NCBI GenBank assembly: GCA_035946955.1
Contig: DASYYE010000278.1
Coordinates: 1 to 13,014, forward strand
Origin: DASYYE01 sp035946955
GTDB taxonomy: Bacteria > Actinomycetota > Actinomycetes > Streptosporangiales > Streptosporangiaceae
DNA: 13,014 bases
Reading direction: 5' to 3'
This document shows, one piece after another, positions 1 through 6,825 of this stretch; position 1 is the stretch's first letter, and each line of letters opens with the position of its first letter. Below the pieces are notes generated by a model. The model had not been told where the DNA came from and searched no databases. It saw only the letters and a list, made by a program, of their open reading frames with translations. A program made the position numbers and the translations under genes.

Positions 1-1411
1 TTCCGCTGTGGGAGGCCAGCAGCAGGCGCTGCCCACCTGCCTCCCCATCCCCCTTCACTGTGCCGAAGGAGAGCGCATACCCGTAGCCCCACCGTGGTGT
101 GAGCGGCTCACCCACCGGGGTGCCGGTCAGGGGGTCCCACAGCCGCACGGGGTCATCGTGGGCGGTGGTGGCGAGGAGGAACTGCCCGTCCGGGGTGGTG
201 GCGAACGCCACCGCCCCCACGTGGTGGCTGTGGCTGGCCAGCGGCCCGCTGACCAGGGTGCGGCTGGACAGGTCCCAGACCCGCGCCGCCCCATCGATGT
301 TGCCGGTCGCGAGGAGGAACCGTCCGTCCGGGCTCGTGGCGGGAGCCACCACGCGGACCCCTGGCTCCTCAAGTGGGTCACCGGACTGTGACTGGGTGAG
401 CGGATCCCAGAACCGGACTGTCCCGTCCCAGCTGGCCGAGACAAGGAACGGCACACCATCGGGTGCCGTGGCGAACGTGACCGACCACACCACATCGTTA
501 TGACCGGTCAGCGGCTCACCGATCGGCATGCCGGTGAGCGGGTCCCAGATCCGCAGCGTTGTGTCCTCGCTGGCGGAGGCGAGCAGCCAGCGCCCCCCAC
601 CCGCCTCTGTATCCCTCTTCACCGTGGCGAACGCCAGCATGTATACGGCGCCCGTATGGCCGGTCAGCGGCTCACCGATCGGCACGCCGGTCGATGCGTC
701 CCACAGCTGTACGGTCCGGTCGAGTCCACCGGAGGCGAGGATGAGCCGCCCGTCTGGGGCATTGTCGGCCGCCACCCAGTAGACGTCGCCGCTGTGGCCG
801 GTCAGCGGCCCGCCGACCGACATGCCGGTGAGGGGATCCCACAGCCGCACGGTCCGGTCGTCACTGCAGGAGGCGAGCAGGAGCCGCCCCTCACCCGCCT
901 CCCCATCCCCCCTCGCTGTGCCGAACGCCACAGCGCCCACCATGCCGTTATGGCCGGACAGGGTGAACAGCGTGTCGTCACGACGCGCGGCTGCCAGGTG
1001 GGTGCGGTACAGCGGCCGGACCCCGGCACCCGCCGCCAGGTGTGCGCCGGTCAGCGCCCGGGTGGCCTCGGCGAGGTAGGCGGCATTGGCATTGACGTCG
1101 CCGCCGAGCAGAGGGCGGGCACGGCGGTAGGCGCGGACCGCGTCATAGGCCTGCGGGCCCGTTGCCCACAGCAGGGGACCCAGGGTCGCCGGGTCGGCCG
1201 CCGCGAGGAAACCGGGCTCGTTGACCAGGGTGGCGAAGATGCCGGGCCCGGCGTCCGCGGTCTGCTCAGTGATGCGGGCGAGCAGGCCGGGGGCAGTGGC
1301 TGGCCAGTCGCGGCCGTCCGGGCCGACGGGCACGGCGCTCAGCAGGTCGCTGTCTGCGCTCACATGCTGTGCACGGCGCCGGGCCCTCCGTGCTCGCAGC
1401 CAGCCCGCCAC
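1..1411 (-). CDS. WD40-repeat C-terminal part of a STAND-type protein (C-terminus beyond window; N-terminal NTPase apparently absent)
   Basis: About 470 residues are visible and the frame stays open through the left edge. Six WD40 units and the start of a seventh begin near residue 152. Each starts with GH or a degenerate form (SGHNG, TGHSG, TGHTG, TGHND) and ends in a strand such as DRTVRLWDPLTG, so this is a beta-propeller interaction domain. Residues 1-150 carry PDGRDW (31-36) and NEPGFLAAADPATL (about 60-75). In actinobacterial NACHT/AAA-WD40 proteins a segment like this links the NTPase to the propeller. GTG at 1411 is chosen because GGGAGGG lies 6 nt upstream. GTG 1432 and GTG 1531 are alternatives, and a stop at 1595-1597 prevents further extension. 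No Walker motifs are present, so this is either an orphan propeller protein or a truncated remnant. The WD40 assignment is firm; the STAND origin is inferred. Confidence 0.85.
   Translation of the reverse strand, partial: MAGWLRARRARRRAQHVSADSDLLSAVPVGPDGRDWPATAPGLLARITEQTADAGPGIFATLVNEPGFLAAADPATLGPLLWATGPQAYDAVRAYRRARPLLGGDVNANAAYLAEATRALTGAHLAAGAGVRPLYRTHLAAARRDDTLFTLSGHNGMVGAVAFGTARGDGEAGEGRLLLASCSDDRTVRLWDPLTGMSVGGPLTGHSGDVYWVAADNAPDGRLILASGGLDRTVQLWDASTGVPIGEPLTGHTGAVYMLAFATVKRDTEAGGGRWLLASASEDTTLRIWDPLTGMPIGEPLTGHNDVVWSVTFATAPDGVPFLVSASWDGTVRFWDPLTQSQSGDPLEEPGVRVVAPATSPDGRFLLATGNIDGAARVWDLSSRTLVSGPLASHSHHVGAVAFATTPDGQFLLATTAHDDPVRLWDPLTGTPVGEPLTPRWGYGYALSFGTVKGDGEAGGQRLLLASHSG
498..850 (-). 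repeat. Tandem WD40-encoding DNA repeat units
   Basis: The blade junction is repeated nearly verbatim. The 25 bases at 504-528 recur exactly at 660-684, an offset of 156 bp or 52 codons. A more diverged copy starts at 798, an offset of 138 bp or 46 codons. The offsets are whole codons, so the units are in-frame propeller blades that duplicated fairly recently or are kept alike by recombination. A weaker match lies near 100-150. Confidence 0.75.
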
Positions 1412-1764
1412 GTCAAGCCCTCCCGTGGCCACCTCCGCGGTAGCCTCTCCACCGTCGCAGAATGTATCCCCGGCGCCAGCGTCCCACGAACGCCCATAGA
1501 GGCAGGTCCGCGGCCGCTCGTGGTCAGGCACTCTGGTAGGACTCAGCGTCGCATGCTGGGTCGCGGTGACAACCTTTTGGATGGTGCGTTCCGTCTAGCC
1601 CAACGGTGGGCCGGTAGCGGCGGTCACTGCCCTAGTCAAGGCGGATTGCGCGGGCATCTGACCCACCGGCGCGGCCTGCGGAGACGCCCAGGAATGGCTC
1701 ACTCACAAGACCGTGCCATTACTGATCATTGACACTTGAATTACCTGAAATGTACCCTCCCAAG
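1412..1764. other. Intergenic region between the divergent WD40 and 3D-domain genes
   Basis: This stretch holds no gene I can support. On the minus strand the WD40 frame stays open to 1594 but encodes no recognisable domain. The sequence from about 1595 is less GC-rich and more irregular than its neighbours. The visible signals are the SD GGGAGGG for the WD40 gene just upstream of 1411 and a TTGACA-type promoter at 1729-1758 for the 3D gene. I saw no tRNA fold or strong terminator. Confidence 0.5.
1729..1758 (+). promoter_or_regulatory. Housekeeping-type promoter of the 3D-domain gene
   Basis: A perfect -35 hexamer TTGACA (1729-1734) is followed after 18 bp by TACCCT (1753-1758), which fits the loose actinobacterial -10 TAnnnT. 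The expected transcription start, 6-7 nt downstream, falls on the ATG at 1765. No Shine-Dalgarno sequence precedes any candidate start, so a leaderless transcript is the simplest reading. Confidence 0.5.
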
Positions 1765-2562
1765 ATGCGAGCACTATGGCGGGAGCATCGGCAGGCAGTC
1801 TCCGCAGTCCTCAGCGTCGCCATTGCGTGCGCGGGCCTGGCCATCCTCGGGGGTGGTGCCGTCGCCCTGGCGGCTGCCCAGGGCAGGTCCAATGCCCTCC
1901 CGACGTGCCCGTTCTGGACGAACGCCACGCCTCCGGTGCGCCAGCCCACGCCGTTCATCCCGCCGCCGTCGCTTGCCTCCCAGTACTCATTGTCAGGCCG
2001 GCCGCCAGCACCGAAGTTCGTGTCGGGGTCGCTCGTCAACGGCCAGGTGACGATCACCTTCGACGCCGTGCCCGGCGCGGGCTCATACCGGCTGTGGCGC
2101 AATGCGATCGCGGTGGAATGGGTCCAGTCGACCGGCGCGGCCACGTACACGGTCACCGACCCCAGCCCGTGCCAGGGCGCGTTCTACACGCTCGTCGCCA
2201 ACCCCGACGGCACCACCGGCACCGAAGGCCAGCTCTCCCACCCGCTCCGGCTCATGTCCAATGGCACGGTCACCCCCTGGAAGATCCCCACCGGCCAGAC
2301 CATGCCCATGCTCGTCACCTCGTACAACGACGGCGGCACCACCGCGTCGGGCTACCCGGTTGGGGCGGGCATGTGCGCCGTGGACCCGCGGGTGGTCCCC
2401 TGGGGGACCCGCTTCTGGGTGCCCGACTACGGCTGGTGCTATGCGGGCGACATCGGCACCTGGATCCAGCACCACACGGTGGACGTGTGGCTGCCCGGCA
2501 CCGAGGCCAACGGGTGGGGTGTGCAGGACCGCACGATCACCATCAACAAGCAGGGCAGCTAG
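1765..2562 (+). CDS. Membrane-anchored 3D-domain cell-wall protein
   Basis: The protein has about 265 residues. A short basic N-terminus is followed by a hydrophobic segment (about residues 12-38) acting as signal or membrane anchor, a Pro/Ser-rich linker, and a beta-rich fibronectin-III-like stretch (about 82-165). The C-terminus is a 3D domain (about 180-260). The three aspartates that name the family are all present: D207 in AVDPRVVPWGT, D229 in YAGDIGTWI and D240 in HTVDVWLPG. 3D domains adopt a double-psi beta-barrel related to lytic transglycosylases of the MltA/Rpf/Sps type, so a peptidoglycan role outside the membrane is likely but not proven. Four extracytoplasmic cysteines (48, 136, 204, 225) could form disulfides. 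The start is uncertain: ATG 1765 fits a leaderless mRNA, while ATG 1750 and TTG 1729 are in-frame alternatives without a clear SD. Confidence 0.85.
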   Translation: MRALWREHRQAVSAVLSVAIACAGLAILGGGAVALAAAQGRSNALPTCPFWTNATPPVRQPTPFIPPPSLASQYSLSGRPPAPKFVSGSLVNGQVTITFDAVPGAGSYRLWRNAIAVEWVQSTGAATYTVTDPSPCQGAFYTLVANPDGTTGTEGQLSHPLRLMSNGTVTPWKIPTGQTMPMLVTSYNDGGTTASGYPVGAGMCAVDPRVVPWGTRFWVPDYGWCYAGDIGTWIQHHTVDVWLPGTEANGWGVQDRTITINKQGS

Positions 2563-2567
2563 CGGGG

Positions 2568-2587
2568 GCCGCCCAGCTAAGGGCGGC
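2568..2587. terminator. Bidirectional hairpin between convergent genes
   Basis: GCCGCCC (2568-2574) and GGGCGGC (2581-2587) form a perfect 7-bp GC stem around the loop AGCTAA. It starts 5 nt after the 3D gene stop. The loop contains the stop codon of the convergent sigma/DUF151 gene. There is no U-tract, as is usual for actinobacterial terminators. Confidence 0.65.
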
Positions 2588-3722
2588 ACTGACGGCGCTC
2601 GTGGATCCGGCGCTGCGCGCCCACCGCGATCTCGGCGGTGGCGACCGGCAGTGACGCCAGTTCATCGGCTCGCTCATGGGTCAGCGCCGCGGCGAACAGC
2701 CCGGCTTCCACCTGGATCGGTGCCCCGGTGGCCAGCGCCAGGTTCACCGCGTCACTCGGCCGGGCATCGACCTCCTGGCGTCCGGCTGTGCCGTCCACGA
2801 CCACCAGCGCATAGAACACCTCGGCGGCCAGACGTGTGATCCTGACCTCCGCGACGCGGGCGCCAGCGGCGCCGACCAGGCTGGCCGCGAGCTTATGGGT
2901 GAATGGCCGCGGGGTCTCCGCCGACTCCAGCGACATGGCCATGGCGATCGCCTCGGCGGGCCCGATCCAGATCGGCAGCTCGCGCTCCCCGCCGCGTTCG
3001 GCGAGCGCCATGACGTAGCAGCGCTGCCACTCGTCCCCGTCCTGGGACATGCGGATCCCCGACACCATCACGTCGACCCATTCCGCGGTATTCGTCGCCA
3101 CTTTCGCCTCCACCTGTTCGATGCCGGCCAGCGGTGCAAGCCCTGGTGCCAGGGATGCCCTGGCCTGGTGCAGCCGTGCCTTGACCGCGTTCACCGAGAT
3201 GCCGAGTTCCGCCGCAACCTCGCGCTGGGTCAGGCCCAGCAGGTAGAACAGCAGCACCGCATCACGCTGGCCGTCCGGCAGTGCCGCGACGGCGCCTCGG
3301 ACCCGGGCCGCGATGTCGGCGAGTTCCGCGGCCTCTGCTGGGCCGGGCGCCTGCGATGGCCGCTCGGGCAGCGTGCCCGGCAGTTCCAGCCGGAGCTGAC
3401 GGCGCCACCGGCGCGCCACGTTCAGCGCGATGCCGCAGAACCAGGCGCCGAACCTGTCCGGTGAGCGCAGCCGGTCAAGGTCGGTCAGCACCGCCACGGC
3501 GGCTTCTTGGGCCGCGTCACGTCCCAGTTCGGCCGAACCCAGCAGCCGGGCGGCCAGGAACACCGCCGTCGGCCAGTGCCGTTCGATGAGTTCGGCCAGT
3601 GGCTCTCTGGCGCCGGTGAGTGCGGCACGCACCAGTTCGGCATCGGGCTCGCCCAGCGGGCGCGATCCATGCGGCGCCCCCGCACCGTACGGGCGAGACA
3701 GGCGCAGCTGCGGGTATCCCAC
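2577..3722 (-). CDS. ECF-like sigma factor fused to a DUF151 bifunctional-nuclease domain
   Basis: This single 381-residue frame has two clear halves. Sigma region 2 spans about residues 27-108 (LAELIERHWPTAVFLAARLL, then RSPDRFGAWFCGIALNVARR). Region 4 spans about 136-192, with the helix-turn-helix LTQREVAAELGISVNAVKAR. After a short linker, residues 213-345 match DUF151/BFN: LPIWIGPAEAIAMAM, PRPFTHKLAASLV, EVFYALVVVDG and DARPSDAVNLAL are family hallmarks. BFN proteins have reported RNase/DNase activity in plants and occur widely as stand-alone proteins in actinobacteria. The start is GTG 3722; an in-frame stop lies 3 nt upstream of it, so the frame cannot be extended. No anti-sigma factor gene is adjacent, and the tail may serve as a built-in regulator or effector (inference). 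The frame is continuous, so this is not an obvious annotation join. Confidence 0.9.
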   Translation of the reverse strand: MGYPQLRLSRPYGAGAPHGSRPLGEPDAELVRAALTGAREPLAELIERHWPTAVFLAARLLGSAELGRDAAQEAAVAVLTDLDRLRSPDRFGAWFCGIALNVARRWRRQLRLELPGTLPERPSQAPGPAEAAELADIAARVRGAVAALPDGQRDAVLLFYLLGLTQREVAAELGISVNAVKARLHQARASLAPGLAPLAGIEQVEAKVATNTAEWVDVMVSGIRMSQDGDEWQRCYVMALAERGGERELPIWIGPAEAIAMAMSLESAETPRPFTHKLAASLVGAAGARVAEVRITRLAAEVFYALVVVDGTAGRQEVDARPSDAVNLALATGAPIQVEAGLFAAALTHERADELASLPVATAEIAVGAQRRIHERRQCRP

Positions 3723-3785
3723 GCCTCATAGTGCCAATAACGAACGACAGGGTTAGCTCACCTGTAAGGCGACCTGGCCGAGTCA

Positions 3786-3814
3786 CTGGTCGCGGAGCCG
3801 GTGAGAGGGACCAG
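3786..3814 (+). promoter_or_regulatory. Inverted repeat in the leader of the glycolipid-binding gene
   Basis: CTGGTC (3786-3791) and GACCAG (3809-3814) are perfect complements separated by 17 nt. They lie just upstream of the SD GGAGGAG (3818-3824). The pair could be an operator or a leader hairpin. At 6 bp it may also be chance. Confidence 0.25.
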
Positions 3815-3829
3815 CCCGGAGGAGTGATC

Positions 3830-4288
3830 ATGGCAACACGGACCTTGCTGTGGCGCGGGCTCGATGAGCCGCGGATGGAGATCGTGCACGTCGAGAGCCT
3901 CGACCGTGCCCACGGCACACAGATCGGCATCGCCTACGAGCTGCGGTGGGAGCTCGACGGGGCGGTGCTGGAACTGTCCATGGACGGCGGCCCCGGCGTC
4001 CGGGTCGAGCTGGGCGGCGCGGACTTCTTCGACCTGCACCACTGCGCGTTCTTCAACTCCCTGCCGGTGGCCCGCGACGGGCTCCTCACCGAAGGCGCGG
4101 CCGCCCGCGAGTACACCATGCGGTTCGTCCGTGTCCCGGAACTGACCGCGGAAGCGGCCTGGCAGCGTTACGAGCCACTAGGCAACCGGATGGTGCGCTA
4201 CCGCTCCGCCGGCTACACGGCTGACATCAGCTTCGACGCGGACGGGTTCGTCACCCTCTACCAGGACTATCTCGAACGCCTCGGGTGA
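3830..4288 (+). CDS. Putative glycolipid-binding protein (PF06475-like)
   Basis: A 152-residue soluble protein with no signal peptide or TM segment. It resembles the putative glycolipid-binding family: an early GTQIGIAYELRWELDG strand pair, a central HHCAFFNSLPVARDGL matching the family's F-x-N-(S/T)-LP motif, a middle VRVPELTAEAAWQRYEPLG, and a C-terminal ADISFDADGFVTLYQDY matching the family's closing strand. Its length is slightly below the usual 180 or so residues. ATG 3830 is supported by a strong SD, GGAGGAG, 5 nt upstream. The gene is divergent from the sigma/DUF151 gene, with about 107 bp between them. The binding function is only a family label. A longer open frame from 3620 overlaps the sigma gene and lacks support. 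Confidence 0.75.
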   Translation: MATRTLLWRGLDEPRMEIVHVESLDRAHGTQIGIAYELRWELDGAVLELSMDGGPGVRVELGGADFFDLHHCAFFNSLPVARDGLLTEGAAAREYTMRFVRVPELTAEAAWQRYEPLGNRMVRYRSAGYTADISFDADGFVTLYQDYLERLG

Positions 4289-4294
4289 GGCAGC

Positions 4295-4313
4295 CTGGCC
4301 GGCGACGGGCCAG
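4295..4313. terminator. Possible bidirectional hairpin between convergent genes
   Basis: CTGGCC (4295-4300) pairs with GGCCAG (4308-4313) across a 7-nt loop. It sits in the 32-bp gap between the ends of the glycolipid-binding gene and the MFS gene and is followed by GGTTGTT on the plus strand. The stem is short, so the call is tentative. Confidence 0.4.
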
Positions 4314-4320
4314 CGGTTGT

Positions 4321-5823
4321 TCAGCGCCGCCACCCAGGCAGGCCCCTGGCGCCAGCGGCAACCCCCGCGGCCACGGCGGTCTGGATCGCGAGCACCACGA
4401 CGACCCCGGTCCTGGCGCCGACGCCGTCGCCGGCCAGTGCGAGGAACAGGCTGCCCAGTGTCGCCACGCCCAGCGCCAGTGCGGTCTGCTGGGTGGTCGC
4501 CAGCACACCACTGCCAGCCCCGGCGGCATGCGGCGGAACCTCGGACAGCACGACGCCGAACAGCGGGCTCATCAGCAGGCCCTGTCCGAACCCGGCGACA
4601 GCCATGCCGGGGGCGAGCCAGGCCAGTGCCGGCGGCGACTGGGCCAGGTGCGGCCAGCCCAGGTAGGCGGTCGCCGCGATGGTGACCAGGCCGATCCCCT
4701 GCAGGATGCCGCCCGCGGTGAGCACCCGGGCGCCGTAGCGGGACAGCAGCCGCGAGGTGGAGAGCGACGCGGCCAGGAACGCGGCCGCCATGGGCACCAG
4801 GGCCGTCCCGGCGGCCAGCGCGCTGTCGCCCAGGACTTGCTGGGCCAGCAGTGCGTAGCAGAACATGAACCCGCCGAAGCCGGCGAAGAACGGGATCGCC
4901 AGCGTCAGGCCGCGGCGCATGCTGGCGTGGCGCAGCAGCGAAGGCGGCACCAGCGGGTGCCGGCCGGCCCGCTCGGCCCGCCTCTCGGCAACCCAGAACG
5001 CGGCCAGCAGCAGCGGCGCCAACCCCAGCAGCACCCAGGTCCAGGCGGGCCAGCCGAGCGAGCGGCCCTCGGTGAGTGGGATGAGGACCGCCAGCACGAC
5101 CGCGCCGAGCAGCACGGTGCCGGGGCCGTCGATGCGCGCCGCCGCCGGGGCCCGGGTCTCTGGCACATGCCGGCCGGCCAGGATCAGGCCGGCCACCCCG
5201 ATCGGCACGTTCACCAGGAAGATCGGGCGCCAGCCGAGCCCAGCGATGTTGGCTGACACCATCAGGCCGCCCAGCAGCTGGCCGATGACCGCGGCCAGCC
5301 CGCCGGTCGCACCGTAGCGGCCAAGCGCGCGTGCCCGCCGCTCCCCCGTTGTGGTGGCCTGGATGGTCGACAGCACCTGCGGCACCATCATCGCGGCCGA
5401 GGCGCCCTGCGCGGCACGGCCGACCACGAGCGCCCAGGCGTCCGGCGCCAGGCCGCAGGCGAGCGAGGTGACGGTGAAGGCGGCCATGCCCGCGAAGAAG
5501 AGCCGCCTGCGCCCGGCCGCGTCGCCGAGCCGGCCGCCGAGCACCAGCAGCAGCGCATAGGCGGTGGCATACCCGGACACCACCAGTTCCAGTAGCGGCT
5601 GGCTGGCGCGCAGGTCAGCAGCAATCGTCGGCAAGGCGACGTTGACGATGAAAAAGTCGACCATCGGCAGCAGGACGCCGATGAGCACCGTGGCCAGGCC
5701 CAGTGGGCTGAGCGGCCCCGTGGCCGCCGGGCTGAGCGTGCCCGCGCCAGCACGTTCTGGTTCCCGTGTGTCGAGCGTGATCTGCGCGATATCCGAAGAC
5801 ATGCCACCAGCCTGCACGGCCAC
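4321..5823 (-). CDS. MFS transporter, DHA2 family (14-TM drug/proton antiporter)
   Basis: A 500-residue, very hydrophobic protein of the size and pattern expected for DHA2 exporters such as EmrB/QacA. TM1 carries the DHA2 pattern MVDFFIVNVALPTIAADL (about 54-71). Motif A is GGRLGDAAGRRRLF (about 96-109). Motif B includes R136 in VVGRAAQGASAAMM. Motif C-like GATGGLAAVIGQLLGG (171-186) is followed by GWRPIFLVNVPIG (197-209). It likely exports a small molecule out of the cytoplasm using the proton gradient; the substrate is unknown. GTG 5823 sits about 16 nt from the predicted transcription start, and ATG 5802 (MSSDIAQ) is a plausible alternative because no strong SD decides. It is divergent from a MmyB-like regulator, a common arrangement for locally controlled efflux pumps. 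Confidence 0.93.
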   Translation of the reverse strand: MAVQAGGMSSDIAQITLDTREPERAGAGTLSPAATGPLSPLGLATVLIGVLLPMVDFFIVNVALPTIAADLRASQPLLELVVSGYATAYALLLVLGGRLGDAAGRRRLFFAGMAAFTVTSLACGLAPDAWALVVGRAAQGASAAMMVPQVLSTIQATTTGERRARALGRYGATGGLAAVIGQLLGGLMVSANIAGLGWRPIFLVNVPIGVAGLILAGRHVPETRAPAAARIDGPGTVLLGAVVLAVLIPLTEGRSLGWPAWTWVLLGLAPLLLAAFWVAERRAERAGRHPLVPPSLLRHASMRRGLTLAIPFFAGFGGFMFCYALLAQQVLGDSALAAGTALVPMAAAFLAASLSTSRLLSRYGARVLTAGGILQGIGLVTIAATAYLGWPHLAQSPPALAWLAPGMAVAGFGQGLLMSPLFGVVLSEVPPHAAGAGSGVLATTQQTALALGVATLGSLFLALAGDGVGARTGVVVVLAIQTAVAAGVAAGARGLPGWRR

Positions 5824-5827
5824 CTTA

Positions 5828-5872
5828 GCCAGGTACTAGAGCCTGCTTATACTGGTACCATCACTACCTGGC
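5828..5872. promoter_or_regulatory. Symmetrical operator-like array in the divergent exporter/regulator region
   Basis: GCCAGGTA (5828-5835) and TACCTGGC (5865-5872) are a perfect 8-bp inverted repeat centred on 5850. Between them lies the palindrome TGGTACCA (5853-5860), which shares the GGTAC core. The right arm overlaps the exporter -35 box, the palindrome lies in the -35/-10 spacer, and the left arm lies just after the predicted exporter start. A regulator bound here would block the exporter. A weaker plus-strand -10-like TATACT (5848-5853) would be covered too, giving autoregulation. The likely ligand is the MmyB-like protein encoded at 5896. Confidence 0.6.
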
Positions 5873-5874
5873 AA
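5846..5874 (-). promoter_or_regulatory. Sigma-70-type promoter of the MFS exporter
   Basis: Read on the minus strand, TTGCCA (5874-5869) and TATAAG (5851-5846) are separated by exactly 17 bp. Each differs from the TTGACA/TATAAT consensus at one base. The predicted start near 5839-5837 leaves a leader of about 15 nt to GTG 5823. This is the best promoter match I found in the window. Confidence 0.65.
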
Positions 5875-5895
5875 CAGCCTTAGGTTGGATGCATC

Positions 5896-6798
5896 ATGGT
5901 AGCTGTGACCACTGACATTTCCGAGCGGCCACCACTCGCCGACGAGCGGAACATGCGCCGCCACGAACTGGCCGGGTTCCTGCGCAGCCGCCGGGAGCGG
6001 ATCACCCCGGAAGACGTCGGGCTGCCGCCCGCTCCCCGGCGGCGCACGCCGGGGCTGCGCCGCGAGGAGGTCGCCACGCTGGCCGGGGTCGGCGTGACCT
6101 GGTACACCTGGCTGGAACAGGGCCGCGACATCAATGCCTCTCCGCAGGTGCTCGACGCCGTGGCGCGCACGCTGCTGCTCGACCCACACGAACGCGAGCA
6201 CCTGTTCCGGCTCGCCGACCTGCCCGACGGCAACGGCCACAGCGACTGCCAGGCGGTGCCGCCCACCGTGCAGGTACTGCTGGACAAGCTCGACCCCTAC
6301 CCCGCCGTGGCCCGCAACGCCCGCTTCGACATCCTGGCCTTCAACGACGCCTACGAAAGCCTGGTCGGCCCGCTCGCGGGACGGCCGTTCGAGGAGCGCA
6401 ACACGTTGTGGCTGATGTTCACCAACCCGCAGTGCCGCGAGGGGACGCTGGACTGGGAGGTGAGCGTGCGCCGCATGGTCGCCGAGTACCGGGCGGCCAT
6501 GGCCGAGCACGTGGCCGAGCCGGCCTGGAAGTGCCTGGTCAGCCGCCTCACCAAGGCGTCGGTGGAGTTCGCGGAACTGTGGCAGCGGCACGAGGTGGCC
6601 CAGCCGGAGAACCTGACCAAGCGCTACCTGCACCCGCAGGCCGGGCTGCTGCGGCTCAACTACACCCACCTCTGGCTTGGCCAGCGGCTCGGCACTCGGG
6701 TGACCACCTACACCCCCGCCGACGCCGAGACCGGGCAGCGGCTGGCGGAACTGACCCACCCCCTGGCGCGATCCGTGAGCGCTCGAGGCGGGTCTTGA
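5896..6798 (+). CDS. MmyB-like helix-turn-helix transcriptional regulator (XRE family, MLTR ligand-binding domain)
   Basis: A 300-residue two-domain regulator. The XRE-type helix-turn-helix covers about residues 21-105 and shows the signature RRRTPGLRREEVATLAGV, then WYTWLEQGRDINASPQVLDA and LLLDPHEREHLFRLA. Residues about 115-285 match the MmyB-like ligand-binding domain, with ARFDILAFNDAYESLVGPL and the closing HPQAGLLRLNYTHLWLG. These proteins usually sit next to, and control, a transporter or oxidoreductase gene; here that is the divergent DHA2 exporter. ATG 5896 is used, and ATG 5953 (MRRHELAGFLRSRRERI) fits many family members better, so the first 19 residues are uncertain. There is only a weak SD upstream (TTAGG/AGGTTGG). 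The stop is 27 bp before the usp gene. Confidence 0.92.
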   Translation: MVAVTTDISERPPLADERNMRRHELAGFLRSRRERITPEDVGLPPAPRRRTPGLRREEVATLAGVGVTWYTWLEQGRDINASPQVLDAVARTLLLDPHEREHLFRLADLPDGNGHSDCQAVPPTVQVLLDKLDPYPAVARNARFDILAFNDAYESLVGPLAGRPFEERNTLWLMFTNPQCREGTLDWEVSVRRMVAEYRAAMAEHVAEPAWKCLVSRLTKASVEFAELWQRHEVAQPENLTKRYLHPQAGLLRLNYTHLWLGQRLGTRVTTYTPADAETGQRLAELTHPLARSVSARGGS

Positions 6799-6812
6799 CC
6801 CTGCCGAATCTC

Positions 6813-6818
6813 TACGCT
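6813..6818 (+). promoter_or_regulatory. Possible -10 element for a leaderless usp transcript
   Basis: TACGCT fits TAnnnT and ends 7 nt before the GTG start at 6826, which has no SD. A TTGACC lies at 6795-6800 but the 12-bp spacing is too short for a standard promoter. The usp gene may instead be read through from the regulator. Confidence 0.3.
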
Positions 6819-6825
6819 GTCAGGT

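Noticed and set aside
498..850. CRISPR-like array from the repeated 25-mers
   Set aside because: The repeats are in-frame WD40 blade junctions with coding spacers of 138-156 bp, not palindromic repeats with short spacers.
500..1732. Long plus-strand open frame (410 codons) opposite the WD40 gene
   Set aside because: It is Arg/Gly/Pro/His-rich with no domain, and the opposite strand encodes clear WD40 blades. It is an antisense shadow of high-GC coding DNA.
3620..3829. Upstream extension of the glycolipid-binding frame
   Set aside because: It would overlap the start of the sigma/DUF151 gene and lacks family similarity. A strong SD marks ATG 3830.
4285..5256. Plus-strand frame of 323 codons opposite the MFS gene
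   Set aside because: Its Gln/Arg/Gly-rich composition is typical of antisense translation of a membrane protein gene. The MFS motifs on the minus strand are unambiguous.
5836..6759. Minus-strand frame of 307 codons opposite the MmyB-like regulator
   Set aside because: It has no recognisable domain and is fully antisense to a well-conserved regulator. It would also cover the promoter region.
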